In this document: in pieces, positions 36,794 to 48,333 of the stretch
How positions within the stretch are numbered: position 1 is the first letter of the stretch
Layout: each line of letters begins with the position of its first letter
Source of the DNA: Dendrocalamus latiflorus
Lineage: Eukaryota > Streptophyta > Magnoliopsida > Poales > Poaceae
Direction of reading: 5' to 3'
Assembly (NCBI GenBank): GCA_017311315.1
Contig: CM029610.1
Location: forward strand, 12,042,728 to 12,106,727
Length of the DNA stretch: 64,000 nucleotides
Translations under genes and position numbers: made by a program
Notes under the pieces: model-generated
Told to the model about the DNA's origin: nothing
The model's input: only the letters and a program-made list of their open reading frames with translations
Databases searched by the model: none

Positions 36794-37363
36794 ACTTACA
36801 GTTGGATACTGTTCGACTAGAAAGGGTGTGCTTTGTTTCAGTTTGAGCTTCTCTTTAGTTGTGTTTGAGATTGGCGTGTGCCTTAGGCTTCTGCTAATTC
36901 ATCAGAGAATGTTAGATCTGTTCTCGTTAGAGAAAGGTTTAGATGATGCGTGTTCAGTCTGAGGGCAAATACATGTGATGGCACTCTTGTTCTGAATGAT
37001 AGAGGCCAGCTTGGTGTGAGCTTAACCTTAGACTTATGATAAATCAAAAGGATAAACATGCACCTTATGTTTAATTTCAATGTTTTGTCTGCTGTTTCAA
37101 GAGGATGAGGGCTTGAGGCCCATAGGATGCAGCTCGTATATGGTCACATTTTGTAAGGACATGCAAGACTAGGTTTACTGAAACAACTTTAGAACGCAGT
37201 GACTCTGGAGATTATGAGTACTCGGATACATGGTAAGCCAACAGCTGAGTTACAAGGTAAGCCTCGGTCTGCATCAAAATTTGGTAATGGATGTAATACG
37301 GAATGTAATATGAGTTTGTCATGTTTAATGTATAATATTTACAACTTCATATAATCTGTGTGA
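36794..37363. other. 3' region of the polygalacturonase-like gene
   Basis: No gene is seen. The first 250 bases are probably 3' UTR (T-rich), and no clear AATAAA was found. The next feature is the TTTTG duplication of the solo LTR at 37364. Confidence 0.4.
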
Positions 37364-38261
37364 TTTTGTGTGAGGACCGTAATTTCTAATTTATTTCAAC
37401 TGACAAATTATGACTAAATATAATTAATTAAGCAACTAACTAAATCAATTATAAGAGAATCATTTCCTTTAAATACATAACAGATCGAATTAAGATAATT
37501 ATTCCAAAAACAAGTCCAATTAATAATTAGAAGCCACCTCACAAATTACAAATTGCAGATACGAATACATCTCGGTACGATTTAAGTAACATATGTCAAG
37601 TAAAACTTTTACAGTCCAATTTACAACAAATGGTCAATTAAAATGCAATTACATAATATACGGTTCTCACAAGAATAAATAACTACATTCACATAAACAA
37701 ATTCATTTGATGGTACAGATCAATTTAAAGTTTCAATTGCATGCGGTCCCAAGTAAACACAACTAATTACACCAAATCATTAGTCCATACTCATTCATAT
37801 ATAGGAATATACTTCATGTGCAAACAAGGATACATGTCATGCCTCGCAATATAGTTGCAAGTAAAGATATCATCGGAATAGGAGTTTGGTTCAAATGACG
37901 GTGACCTTGGAATTGCCAGCAGGGAGAAATAGTAATCGGAGATAGAAAAGAACAAGAGAAACTATTTGATAAAGACTATTGGTGCCGTCAGAATCCATCC
38001 GATTTAAAATACCAAACTGCAGTGCTCATCGAGATAATAGGACCGTCTAAAGCCCACCAGCACCTCTAGCTATAAGTGGGCTTCATCATTTGACAAAACT
38101 ATGCCATCACCCACTTTAAATTTCACCGCTCTTACCTTAAACTAGAAGAGAACAAGCCACAATGCCAAAATCACCCCAGGACCTTCGGTCCACGAGGGTA
38201 ACCATCATTTCCACATGGCACAAGTGATTGTCAGAGGGGAGCGATAAGAAGGAAGTCAGCG

Positions 38262-38278
38262 GAGAGAGAGAGAGAGAG
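38262..38278. repeat. (GA)n microsatellite
   Basis: An uninterrupted GA tract of about 17 bases inside the solo LTR. Confidence 0.9.
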
Positions 38279-39030
38279 CGCATTCCCCAAAGCCACCAGA
38301 GCAAAGAAGAGAGGAATAACCCACCTCACCTCCCAACCCCATTCTATCTCCCCTCCCTATCTCGTCCCACTGGTGGCTAGAGCAATAGGGAGAGCTGAGG
38401 GATGGCATCACCAAAGAGGCATCAGGGGAGGAGGTGGAGGAGGCGCTTAAGGAGTCAGGAAATAACCGAACAGAAGGTGATCGCATTTTCGGTGGCCCTG
38501 GAGCAGGGAACCAAGCCGGGACCAGGAGCGGTCAAGAAGAAGGCGAACCAAATCCCGAGAGCCTGTGAAGGAACCACAACCATCGGCACCAACATAATTA
38601 TCCTCACCAGATCACCCAACTCCCCATCAGATCAAGCAAGGTGGCCCCATATGCTTTTGTTTCTATCACTCCCACCCAAACCCGAGGCCGAGCGGGTGGC
38701 GACTGGGAGCTAGAGACAGCAGCGCCGGGTGCGGATCTGATCGAAGGTGACCCAGCCGGCATCGCCATGACCAGATCCGAAGCGGCAATGGCAGGTGAGG
38801 TTGACGGACTCTTGGGCGCCAGCGGCCGAGAAGTGGGGAAAATGGAGCATGGCGGGGATACCTGTGAGAGGGAGAAGAGCTCTCGAGCGGCAGTGTCGCA
38901 CCGCCGTGGAGATTGGCACCTCGTCGAGGGGGCGTCACCGTATGGTGGCGGGGTAGGTCGGGAGCGAGTGAAAGAGAGGGACGGACAGACACGGGATTAG
39001 GGAAGGCGGCTGGGCGCACGGAAGGTTGAG

Positions 39031-40184
39031 GAGAAAATTGATCATTTGCCACTTTGAAGAGTGGGCTTCGCAAAATTGCCACTTTCAAAATTGGCTTCGC
39101 AAAAATACCATGCAGTACATTTACCTCTTGATTACCATGCCATTTGAGCCATTTAACTTATTTAATATATTTTTTTTCTAATTTCAGGGGCAGGAAAAGA
39201 CCTTTCTACCCTTGCTAAGTGAAACAGATATGAGATATTAACCAGATATGAGATAACAATGGGCATCTAGTCAGGAACCAAAGCAACATCACCAAGCACG
39301 CAGACGTATATAAGATTTTGATAACAACAGCACATGCAAGCTGGCAGCACACTTCGTTTGCTAAGCAGTAATACTAACGCAATTGAAGTAGTAGATAGGG
39401 ATTCTAACACCTTAAGCATCCATCGAACCAAACATAGCAGAATATCTGGATTGGATGATCTGATCATGATGCACACAACCTACTTGACTTAGCTAGTTGA
39501 GAATTTGATATCATTTCGCCCAAACCTAAATTAGCCTTAAACAACTCAAGTTCAGGAGATCACCTCAATCATCTAGAGAGCGGAGAGGGGAGTAGATCTA
39601 AGCAGTGTACCAAACAATTAACTCGCCCCAAGCAGTAAGGAAGTACTCGATCTAGAGAGGAATCGATATGAACGGGGAGGTGAAAAGCCTTGAGCAGTAG
39701 AGAGCGGAAAGGGGAGGAGAGCAGCCGCCGCCTTGCCTTGGAGACGTGGTCCATCTCGGCGAACTTGAAGGCGATGCCGAGGCAGTCGAAAAGGACGGAG
39801 ACGTGGGAGCACGCACGCGAGAAGTCCCCCACCTCCATCGCCCCCGCCCCCGCGGGCTGCTGCTGCTTGGCGACGGCCGCGAGCTCCTCGAACGACGCGG
39901 CGATCCGCCGCAGCGGCTTGTCCGCCTCGCTCGACGCCATCGCTCGCCGCAGCGGCTCGCCGGCATCGCGGTCGGCTTAAGCGGGTGGATCATGGGTGCT
40001 TCGAGGGTAGAAAGGTCTTTTCCTGTCCCTGAAATTAGAAAAAAAAATATTAAATGAGTTATATGGCTTAAATGGCATGGTAATCAAGAGGTAAATGTAC
40101 TGTATGGTATTTTTGCGAAGCCAATTTTGAAAGTGGCAATTTTGCGAAGCCCACTCTTCAAAGTAGCAAATGATCAATTTTCTC
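39031..40184. mobile_element. Pack-MULE carrying an ACD11-like gene fragment
   Basis: Terminal inverted repeats of about 165 bases run inward from GAGAAAATTGATCATTTGC (39031) and from its near-complement ending CAATTTTCTC (40184); they differ at only a few positions. Direct copies of GAAGGTTGAG lie at 39021-39030 and 40185-40194, fitting the 9- to 10-bp duplication of Mutator-like elements. No transposase is present. The interior holds, on the - strand, a 5' UTR-like stretch, the first exon of an ACD11-type gene and intron-like sequence. This is the structure of a Pack-MULE. It lies inside the solo LTR 37369-42912 and so inserted after it. Confidence 0.93.
39569..39940 (-). pseudogene. ACD11-like: Captured exon 1 of an ACD11-like glycolipid-transfer protein, in a chimeric ORF
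   Basis: The ATG at 39940 opens a 123-residue frame. Residues 1-68 (39940-39737) match the start of plant ACD11 proteins, which move ceramide-1-phosphate between membranes and restrain cell death. Visible blocks are SEADKPLRRIAASFEELA, FSRACSHVSVLFDCLGIAFK and FAEMDHVSK. Known family members read on as FAEMDYVAKV and then supply the lipid-binding residues, all missing here. After VSK the sequence is AAG then GCAAGG, so the donor dinucleotide would be GC, not GT. The remaining 55 residues look like translated intron and end at a stop near 39569. The fragment lies between MULE terminal repeats, so it is a copy, not the parental gene. It cannot encode a working transfer protein; whether it is transcribed is unknown. 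Confidence 0.88.
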
Positions 40185-40374
40185 GAAGGTTGAGAGGGAT
40201 AGAGATAGCAGAGGGGAGTAGAAGGCCGACGGTGGGCCAAGCTAATGGACCGGGCTGGCTTTGGGCCAAAGGGAAACGGGCTGGTCGGAGTACATTGCTA
40301 ACTACCATACACCCAAATATATTTAGAGAGATATATAAATACATGCACACCTGTGTAAGAGCAAATAGATATAG

Positions 40375-40532
40375 GGCCTATTCTTTTTGGCTGAAACTTA
40401 TAGCTTTTGGCTACGACTTGTGGCTTTTGGGCTGTTTGTGTGAGAGATTACATAGTAACAGAAAACTCTGTTTAAAAGCTAGTTACTGTAGAAAAACCGA
40501 AAAGCAACTTTTAGAAGTTGAAAAGAACAGGC
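40375..40532. mobile_element. hAT-like MITE (GGCCTRTTCTTTTTGGCTG family), copy 1
   Basis: Inverted ends GGCCTATTCTTTTTGGC and gaaaagaacaggc. Interior phrases (cttttggctacgacttgtggc, tttaaaagctagttactgta) recur at 43066-43308. A loose 8-base similarity (agatatag / atatatag) flanks it. Confidence 0.65.
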
Positions 40533-42917
40533 TCATATATAGTTTAAATGGATATATATATATATATATAACAATTTTAGTATACTTAAATGCTAATTCT
40601 AAAATACTCCAACATGATTTGGTTGAAAAAATTTTATTGATATGAAAATGATTCCATACTCTAAAATGAGTTCCATGAAAATTTTCATCAAAGTCCACTT
40701 TTAATAGCATAGTTTGTGTATATACTCCTTTTATAAATGTAAAAGGGTATACAACAAAAATAAAATACTCCGATAAAAATTTTTCAACTAAATCACATTA
40801 GAATATCATAGAATTAGTACTTAAGTACATCAAAAGTGATAAATAAGTATAACATGTTCGTTCAAGCAGTATATTGGAAGTGGGAATATGTACTCCCAGA
40901 AGTACGGAAAAGGTTTCATACACACAAGGCAGCGCTATTCTGCGCCTGCACGCACTGTGCGCGCTGAAAAATTACTGGCAAATACATGTAAAGTTACTGT
41001 CAATTGCGTAGTGTTACAACTGACAGCAATTCTATATGTATTTAGCAGTAACTTCACTCACACTCGGTAGTAACTTTTTGGCATGCATTCTACATCTACG
41101 CGCAGAATAGTAATTATATATTTGTGTATATTTGTGTATATGTGTATGCAGTAATTTACCAACAAACATCAAAATGCCGAACACACCCCTTAGATAAGCC
41201 CACACACCCCAACTCCAGTAAAATAATGACAAATGATAGGTATAAATAGAATTTAATTATAACTACTGCACTTGGTTTAATTGACCAAAGCATCATAATA
41301 GGAACACATTGGCATGATGCATTTTTTATGTTTTTATAAATTAAGTCATAGCCTACATACTAAATGCAAGCGACTATTCAAGACAAGGGAAGGACTTCAC
41401 CTAAACATACCTAAAACTAGAAATTGATATCAAATCCTAGGCAAGCTTAACTTTGATCACTCTAAGTTGTTGTGTTAATTAAGAAAAAAATACTTTTATA
41501 ATACATCCTATCACTTGTTGCATTAAAATACCTTTTTCAAAGAATTGGCGATAAAGATGAGAAAATAAAAGAGATCGAAGAAGGACAGATCTTTCTAAGA
41601 AATAAAAGAGATTAAAGAAAGGCAAATCAAGCTAGAGCAGTTGGACTACAAGTTATATATAATAAGAGTGTAGAGGGTGCCCTGGTCAGGAAAAGAGGGG
41701 GCAGGTTGGAGCCCTTTACATATGGTTATAATATAAGGACTAAATAACTTTCACTCGGGAATACAGCCGTATTTCTAGTGTCAATCATATTCTCGTTTTG
41801 ACGAGCAGAAAATGCTACTCTACAACGTTATTATTATCTCCATATGAGTAATTAGTATAACTAGGTGAAGAAAACCAGAACTGGTATAAAGTCTAAAAGT
41901 GGTGGATCCAAAGTAGGCTGAGCCAGAATCAGTATAGAGCCCAGAAGTGGTGAGCCTAGACGTATATATTAGCACATTGAAGCATTGGATGAGGGTTAGA
42001 CCCGTCCCAACCAATGTTTATTTCACAATTGGGTGAGGGTAAGAAACCACCCCAGGCCCTGACTATGATTAGTTGGGTAGAGATATAATAACAGAACTAG
42101 GAAAAACATTCTATACTCTAATTTGGCACCGCATTTAAGGAAATGGGGATGATCCAGTTGCAAAGAGCTCAGAGTAGCTATGACTAAAGTGACACAAGTC
42201 TGCACAGTGCTAATCAAATCATGAATTCATTCCTGTCTCCTGGATTGGAGGCTACGGAGACCGGCTGAGGTTCTTTCTCTTCACCAAGGTGACTAGTAGT
42301 ATTTGAAATACTAGAACTTGCAAATCTTCACTTAAATTTGATAACCTATTTTATGAAGAAAGAAGAGATAGAAAATATATTTGATGATAAAGAGATGAAT
42401 TATACAGTTGCATTGTTGCTATTAATGCATGTTGAGCATGTTTGTACTCTCTCTCTCTTGTTATTTAATTCCTTTGTTAGATCCCATTCCTGCCGGGGAA
42501 TACCTCACGTAGGATGTAGGCTGCATAGGCCCAGAGGACGCTGCGTGGGATGATGGTGATCATATCAAGGACCGAGCTGGGATGGGCATTCTATTTGGCA
42601 GTTGGGACGAGTGGGCTTCATCTCCGAGAGTTAGGGTCTATAAATAATCCACATCTCTTTATGTATCTAATACTTGTATCCTATAATGGAACTTCTGAAA
42701 TAGTCCTATAGGATTGTTGTTAATCAGGAAGTAAGGTATTAAAGACTTTAGCCTTGTGTGATAATGGTATTGTAATAATATTGTACTATCTCTAACTATT
42801 GCTTTATTGCGTAACTCTAGTATGACTTATTATTCGATAAGACAGTGTTTTTATCTAATAATAATTCATTGCCTGGTGTCATGTTCTGATGATAATGACA
42901 TGAGGCGTCACATTTTG

Positions 42918-44417
42918 ATACTCCATTTTATCTGTTGGGGCATTATAAGTTTGATATCCGGCTTAGCAACCACACAGTGACAACTGAGAAGTGTGTGTAG
43001 ACTAAACTTCGGTGTGCCTTGTCTTCCACTTCTCCTGTTCATGATCCTATTGAATAGTTTAATATGGGCCTGTTTTTTTTTTTGGCTGAAGCTTATGATT
43101 TTTGACTACGGTTTGTGACTTTTGGACTATTCGTGCGAGAGATTACAGAGTAACAGAAACTCACGTGCGGTTTTTACTGATATAAATGAAGTCGACACAA
43201 TATATACTACAATTAACTAGTAGACCCTATCTTAAAAAGATACTCCGTTTAAAAGCTAGTTACTGTAAAAAAAACCGAAACAACTTTTAGAAACTAAAAA
43301 GAACAGGCGGTATATGTAGTTCAGGATTATATTAGGCATGCGTAACGATACGTATTATCAAGCTACAAAACAAACTACTACACATAAAGAAAAAGAGTAA
43401 AAGCTTATTTTCAAGAGTTGATTGATATTTTTTTAGCATTTCCAGATCTCAGAATCTAATGTTGCGTTGTGTTCGCCTTCTTGTTGAGCCAACACCCAAA
43501 CATAAAAAAGATCTAACCATGGGGAGCTAATTAGCTAAGCGACCTTTGATACTCAACCATGAAAAGCACAGCTTTAATTTAAGAAGAGAATAAACATTTG
43601 CACAAGTGCTCAACTCCTCCCCATGGGAGCTTATGATTTGATTGTTCCTGGTGATCATGATCCACGACACTACTCTACAAAACAACAGCAATCAGAAGCA
43701 GGATTTCAATCGATTCTCAATCTTTGCACACTCGATAGTAAAACAAAAGGGAAATTTTCTAGCCCTGCAAAGCGAAATGCCCAGCCTTTATTATCATCCA
43801 CAACATAATTTACATTACTAAATTAAAATTAGCACAAACATAGCTCATGCTCTCTAGTTTCTTATTTGTTCTTACTGCTCATCGTATCATCTCCAGAACA
43901 AGCACACTAAACAGTGAAATAATCACATAACAGCACAAACTCCGTAGGGAAATACTAGTGCTAGTACGTATGGTTCAGTACCTATACCGTAGAGTGCTTA
44001 ACATCAGCGGCCAGAGCTTGTGTAGGAGAAGTCAAACGGGCCGGGTTGGCGGGCGGGCCTGTTTCGTCGCTTCGATCCGATGGGATCTTCTTAGTTTTTC
44101 TTAGAGGGAAAATGCTCCCAGATATTTACTTGATTTTTTTTTTTTGAAAAGGCGACATTCACTTGATTAAAAAAAACTCAATGGTACTATTAGTATGACA
44201 CGATCACAGTCTGATACTCTCACACGATAGATTAGTTTGCAGGAGCTGGAACCAATGGTGGTTGGTTTGTCGAGTTGAGTTGCGTATGCAGTGACGGCAT
44301 TAGAGTATGCAGGGATCATCGTGAACTTCAAATTATAGTGAAGGGTAGTAATCAAATGCTTATATATGTCGATGTTAATTTGTCGACCCTGATGGCTCGA
44401 GCACCATTGCACCGACT
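42918..44417. other. Intergenic stretch with one MITE
   Basis: Apart from the MITE at 43066-43308, I see no gene. The frame at 43623-43808 has no recognisable domain. Confidence 0.4.
43066..43308. mobile_element. hAT-like MITE, copy 2
   Basis: Ends gggcctgttttttttttggctg and aaaaagaacaggc. It is longer than the 40375 copy through an internal segment (cgtgcggtttttactgatat to tagtagaccctatct) that resembles the copies at 49491 and 58016. Confidence 0.7.
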
Positions 44418-44425
44418 GTCGTTAC

Positions 44426-44945
44426 CAGGGGTATAAAATAGAGTGAATAATTTCTATCTGTCCGATCGATCGTTGGCTTGTGATACGAATACAGAAGGGG
44501 TAGATAGATATCCGGCACTATCCGTATCTGATTTTGACTCCGAGAAAAAAAATATAAAATAGGATACAGAATAAGTGATATTTGTCCGTATATATCCGTA
44601 TGACAAATGATATGAGAAAGTTTGTTACGACTTCATCTAGAAACAAGATAACACATAAACAAATTATCACATCTAAATAGGCGTGAGTACTGAGTGTTCT
44701 TCCTTCAACATCTCAGTAATTAGTTACTCCATGTTCGCTCTGATTGTACTATACTGTCCAATATCTTGTGTAAAGAAGCGGATAATTTCTGTCCGATCGA
44801 CCGTCCGAAAGATTATGCAACGGATACGGAATGGAGAAATGGATATCCGGTATTATCCGTGTCTGATTCCAACTCCGAGGAAACAATATAGAATAAGATA
44901 TATGATAAACGATATCCATCTATATCCGCTCCGATTACACCTCTA
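44426..44945. mobile_element. Non-autonomous hAT element with 8-bp target duplication
   Basis: Ends CAGGGGTATAAAA and TTACACCTCTA are hAT-type inverted repeats. The flanks are GTCGTTAC (44418-44425) and GTCGTTGC (44946-44953), one mismatch. The interior contains two related halves with ggatatccgg..attatccgt phrases (44505-44600 and 44780-44935). Confidence 0.75.
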
Positions 44946-44953
44946 GTCGTTGC

Positions 44954-45417
44954 CGATTGCAGCATCGGTGCTAATGAAAGGTTAAAAGAGTTGTTAGCCC
45001 AAACTAGGGGTGAACTAATAATTCATCCATCACATGTAACCAGATCGTACGCAGTCGTCCACGGTCGCCTTCTCCAAACCCATCGCAAAGTAGTCTCGTG
45101 AGTTAGTTTTCCAGGTAATTAAGGCACGTCATACTTACATGTCATTGCACATCGGTATATATATCAACAAAACGTCACTGGCAAGCAAGTATCGCACGCG
45201 TTTTCTACTCGTGGTTCTTGCCCAAATTCTTGGACACACCCACCGCACAAACCAGAGGTTTTACTTACTTTTTCACTGGAAACACTTCCAAATCCAAATC
45301 CATGAGGACATGAGGAGAGATGAACTTATCTGTCTCTATCATCATCCAAGTCTGCAGAAGCAATAGGGAGGCCAATTTCTATAGGAGGGCAGATGACCTC
45401 CAATCTCACTAGAGTTA
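44954..45417. other. No supported gene
   Basis: A short stretch between a hAT element and a solo LTR. The frame 45139-45366 has no recognisable feature. Confidence 0.4.
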
Positions 45418-45422
45418 GAAAG

Positions 45423-47539
45423 TGTTGGACCCAATATGGCAATTAGAAGAGGTGAATGATACCTTCAAATTTAACCTTCCAAATAGTATTTCAAAACTTT
45501 CACTGCACTAGCTTCTAGAAACTAGGAAGATCATATTTACTCATTAACAAATAACTCACAAAAACGTAAAAGCAAACGAAGTTCAACTCTTCTGGACCAG
45601 TCCGATCGCTATGTGAGAGTGGTTGGACCGGCCGAGCTGTCAATCAGAGTTGACTGGTCTGACCAGCCTCCGGTCGGATCGTAGGCCTGGGGGCGGTGTG
45701 ACCGCACTCCTAATTCCAGAACTGAAAATTAGCCGGAGCTAAAATAAAAAAGGGCGCAATCTTTGAAACACATCTCCAAATGATTCAAAACTTTGCACAT
45801 ACCTTGCTGAGGATCTCAGTAACCTAATCCATCCAACAATTGCATAGATCATGGTCAAAGTTCTAACCTTTCCTCAAAACAGGTAAGGTTGCACTAAAAC
45901 CGGATAAAACTCAAGAACTTGAGATATGACTTGCTCGTGGGTTACAATAGTCAAAATGGCTCTAGATGAGTTCCCATATGTCACAATAAGTAAGAACATT
46001 TAAACATTTGAGGCCAAAATACTAGGAATAAGATTTCACTAGAAAAGCTCTAAATCAAATCAAATTAGGCATCCTTCAAGATCTTGCTACAGTTGGTCCC
46101 TAGATGGATGAAATATAATCCTCATGAGGTATCTCCATCACTTACACATCTTTGGAACAATGCAACATCAAAAGGGAAGGAGAGAAGATAAACCATCAAC
46201 CAAACAACTGCAAAATTGGCAAGAGTAAGAACACACCATGTAGGATGAATAAGTTTGATCTATTGCAACTTATAGATGAAAATTCTACAACCACTTCACC
46301 ATGGAGGACAGAGCTCCGTCAAGAGCACTCACCCAAAGCTTCTATTACAAGGAAGTCGTTAACCTCAATGGATACAATACAATAGCACAACCGAGAACCC
46401 GTTAGCCCCAGACACATCAGGTTTTAGACTCACACATGACTTATGCATGTTTCTCAAAGTGTATAAGCCCAACCTGCTAAGGAGCAAGCTTCTCATCTAC
46501 TTAGCCTCCTCGGTGTCTTCTTGATCTAAACTGCTCTACCAACGTTCTATAAGCGCCGCAATTTTGGTCCCATTGCTGTTTCCGGTATTTTGGCTTCCTC
46601 GCCAAAACACCATCGTTTTGACCATAGACCTCACATATTCCTCGAACCTAGTTCATGGTCATCTCTTTCTTTGCAAGAAATCTCTATGCTTATAATGTGT
46701 AGGTTTACCAATGGCCCACACATCGGCAAATCTCTCAGTGCCGGTTCTTATCGACCACACCTTACTTACACCAACTGCACCATTTGATGAACTATTATTT
46801 GAACCTTCCCTTCAACATCTCATGTCTTTTCTGTACCTTGTTTGAGCTCAACCATCCCACCGACTTCCTTGACTGCACCTCAGCTCATTCTAAAGCCAAG
46901 TCCTGGTCCATCCATTGACCATAGTTGCATCAAAGATTCCTACGTATCAAAGACCAATAAATTATTTCTGGGAACAAGTTCTTCATAGCTTGACTCATAT
47001 TAGTCTAAACATGCTTTTATACACTGTGAATGCAAATATCTAAAACTCCAAAACTCAACCCATGACTATTTCTCACAAATATCTAAACCCCTATCGAATA
47101 CCTTCAGCCATAGCTGGTCTGACCACCATTGAGTGGTCTGTCTGACCGCACTAGTCAATCTGATCAAACCGTGATAATAGGGGAGCCAGTCAGACCGTGG
47201 CACTCATACTGGTCTGCCCGCTCTACCATACTTGGTCGGACCACCACCCATTGGTTGGTCGGATTGCTCATATTTTCTCTCGCGCACACAAGCGAGCACC
47301 TCTTTGAAAAAAGCAACTGCCAAATAGAAATCGGCCACACCGCTCCAGCAACCTGACCGTCACCCAGAGATTGGTCATACTGAACTGGCGGTCAGACTGC
47401 GCCCTCAGCCGATCATATCACCCCTGATAGGCAACAATTCTAAAATTTTGCAAACTTTCATAGATTTAAACTTCAACTCGATACAATTGCTAATTGTTCA
47501 ACACAAATGAATAATGGACATTTTGAATATGGTTCTACA
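45423..47539 (-). mobile_element. Solo LTR, copia type, with GAAAG target duplication
   Basis: It starts TGTTGGACCC and ends GGTTCTACA, forming the LTR-tip inverted repeat. Exact GAAAG copies lie at 45418-45422 and 47540-47544. The reverse complement of the left tip (ttcacctcttctaattgcc..gggtccaaca) resembles the 3' end of plant copia LTRs, so the LTR reads leftward. Repeated 'ggtctgaccg' phrases are shared with the LTR at 19375-29972. No PBS or coding region adjoins it. Confidence 0.82.
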
Positions 47540-47650
47540 GAAAGAAAGCAACAAAGGAACAACAAATTAACTTGATTACTTGAGTCGAGGCGAAACGGCT
47601 CCTCTGACGGTCTGACGTTGCTCAGCATGAGCAAGCTTGATGAAGAGACT

Positions 47651-47880
47651 GCTTGTTCTTTTCGGCTTTTGACTTTTGTTATAGTACCTAACTTTTAAAT
47701 GGAGTATTTTTTCAAGACAGAGTCTACAAATTAATTGTACTACACGTTAAAAGCTCAATATTTGTACCATTCAAAATCGCAAACGAGTATCTCTCTTTAT
47801 AATCTCTGTCATAAACAACTAAAATTCAAAATTTTTAATCAAAAATTATAAACCACAGCTATAAAAAAAAACACAGGCCC
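47651..47880. mobile_element. hAT-like MITE, copy 3
   Basis: Ends gcttgttcttttcggctttt and ataaaaaaaaacacaggccc. The interior (gagtctacaaattaattgtact, aactaaaattcaaaat) matches the 49491 and 58016 copies. Confidence 0.65.
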
Positions 47881-48333
47881 TCAACTCGAGAAAAACGTCA
47901 GAGTTGCAAAAGTTCAGACCATCAATTGTGGTGTTAGTACAACTTGCAATCAAAAGATTTAAGAACGACGTTGAAGTTCATGCAAATCGGGCTGACTAGC
48001 GCAAGGTTAGCACTACTCTGCTTAGTTGATGCCATGCCATACGCTGATCGATTAGCAGTGCTGCGTGCAGTACAACAGTTTTGTAAATGTCATTCCTGTG
48101 TTCCAGTGACAATCAACGTTCCCAATCGATGGAATAAACTCAGCTTATTCGATCATAGTGCGAAGGAAGATACAAATACCGTAGAGAAACGTACGTACAC
48201 ACTGACACACGTACTCCAATACAGGGTGCAGAAACCAGTAGCCATGAAAGAAGTAGATACTAGATTGATAGACATAAAACCAGGTGATTAAGCGTTGGAC
48301 CGAGTTATGCAGCTAGCTAGCCGGATGACGAGA

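Larger units (their letters stand above)
37369..42912 (+). mobile_element. Second solo LTR of the 2539-7813 family, with nested insertions
   Basis: It starts TGTGAGGACCG and ends GAGGCGTCACA, with exact TTTTG copies at 37364-37368 and 42913-42917. Its order of blocks follows the 2539 copy: a 'gccgtcagaat..cgagata..gaccgtc..ccagcacctct' block near 37985 matches one near 3245, and 41310-42912 aligns along 6310-7813 (for example aattaagtcatagcctac / aattaagtcgtagccaac). It contains a Pack-MULE (39031-40184) and a MITE (40375-40532). Subtracting these leaves about 4.2 kb of LTR. No retroviral-type genes are present. Confidence 0.82.

Noticed and set aside
38402..39000. Frames of 103-140 aa as genes next to the Pack-MULE
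   Set aside because: They are within the solo LTR, overlap on both strands and have no recognised domain.
39569..39940. Functional ACD11 gene
   Set aside because: Only exon 1 is present, bounded by MULE terminal repeats, with a changed donor and no lipid-binding exons.
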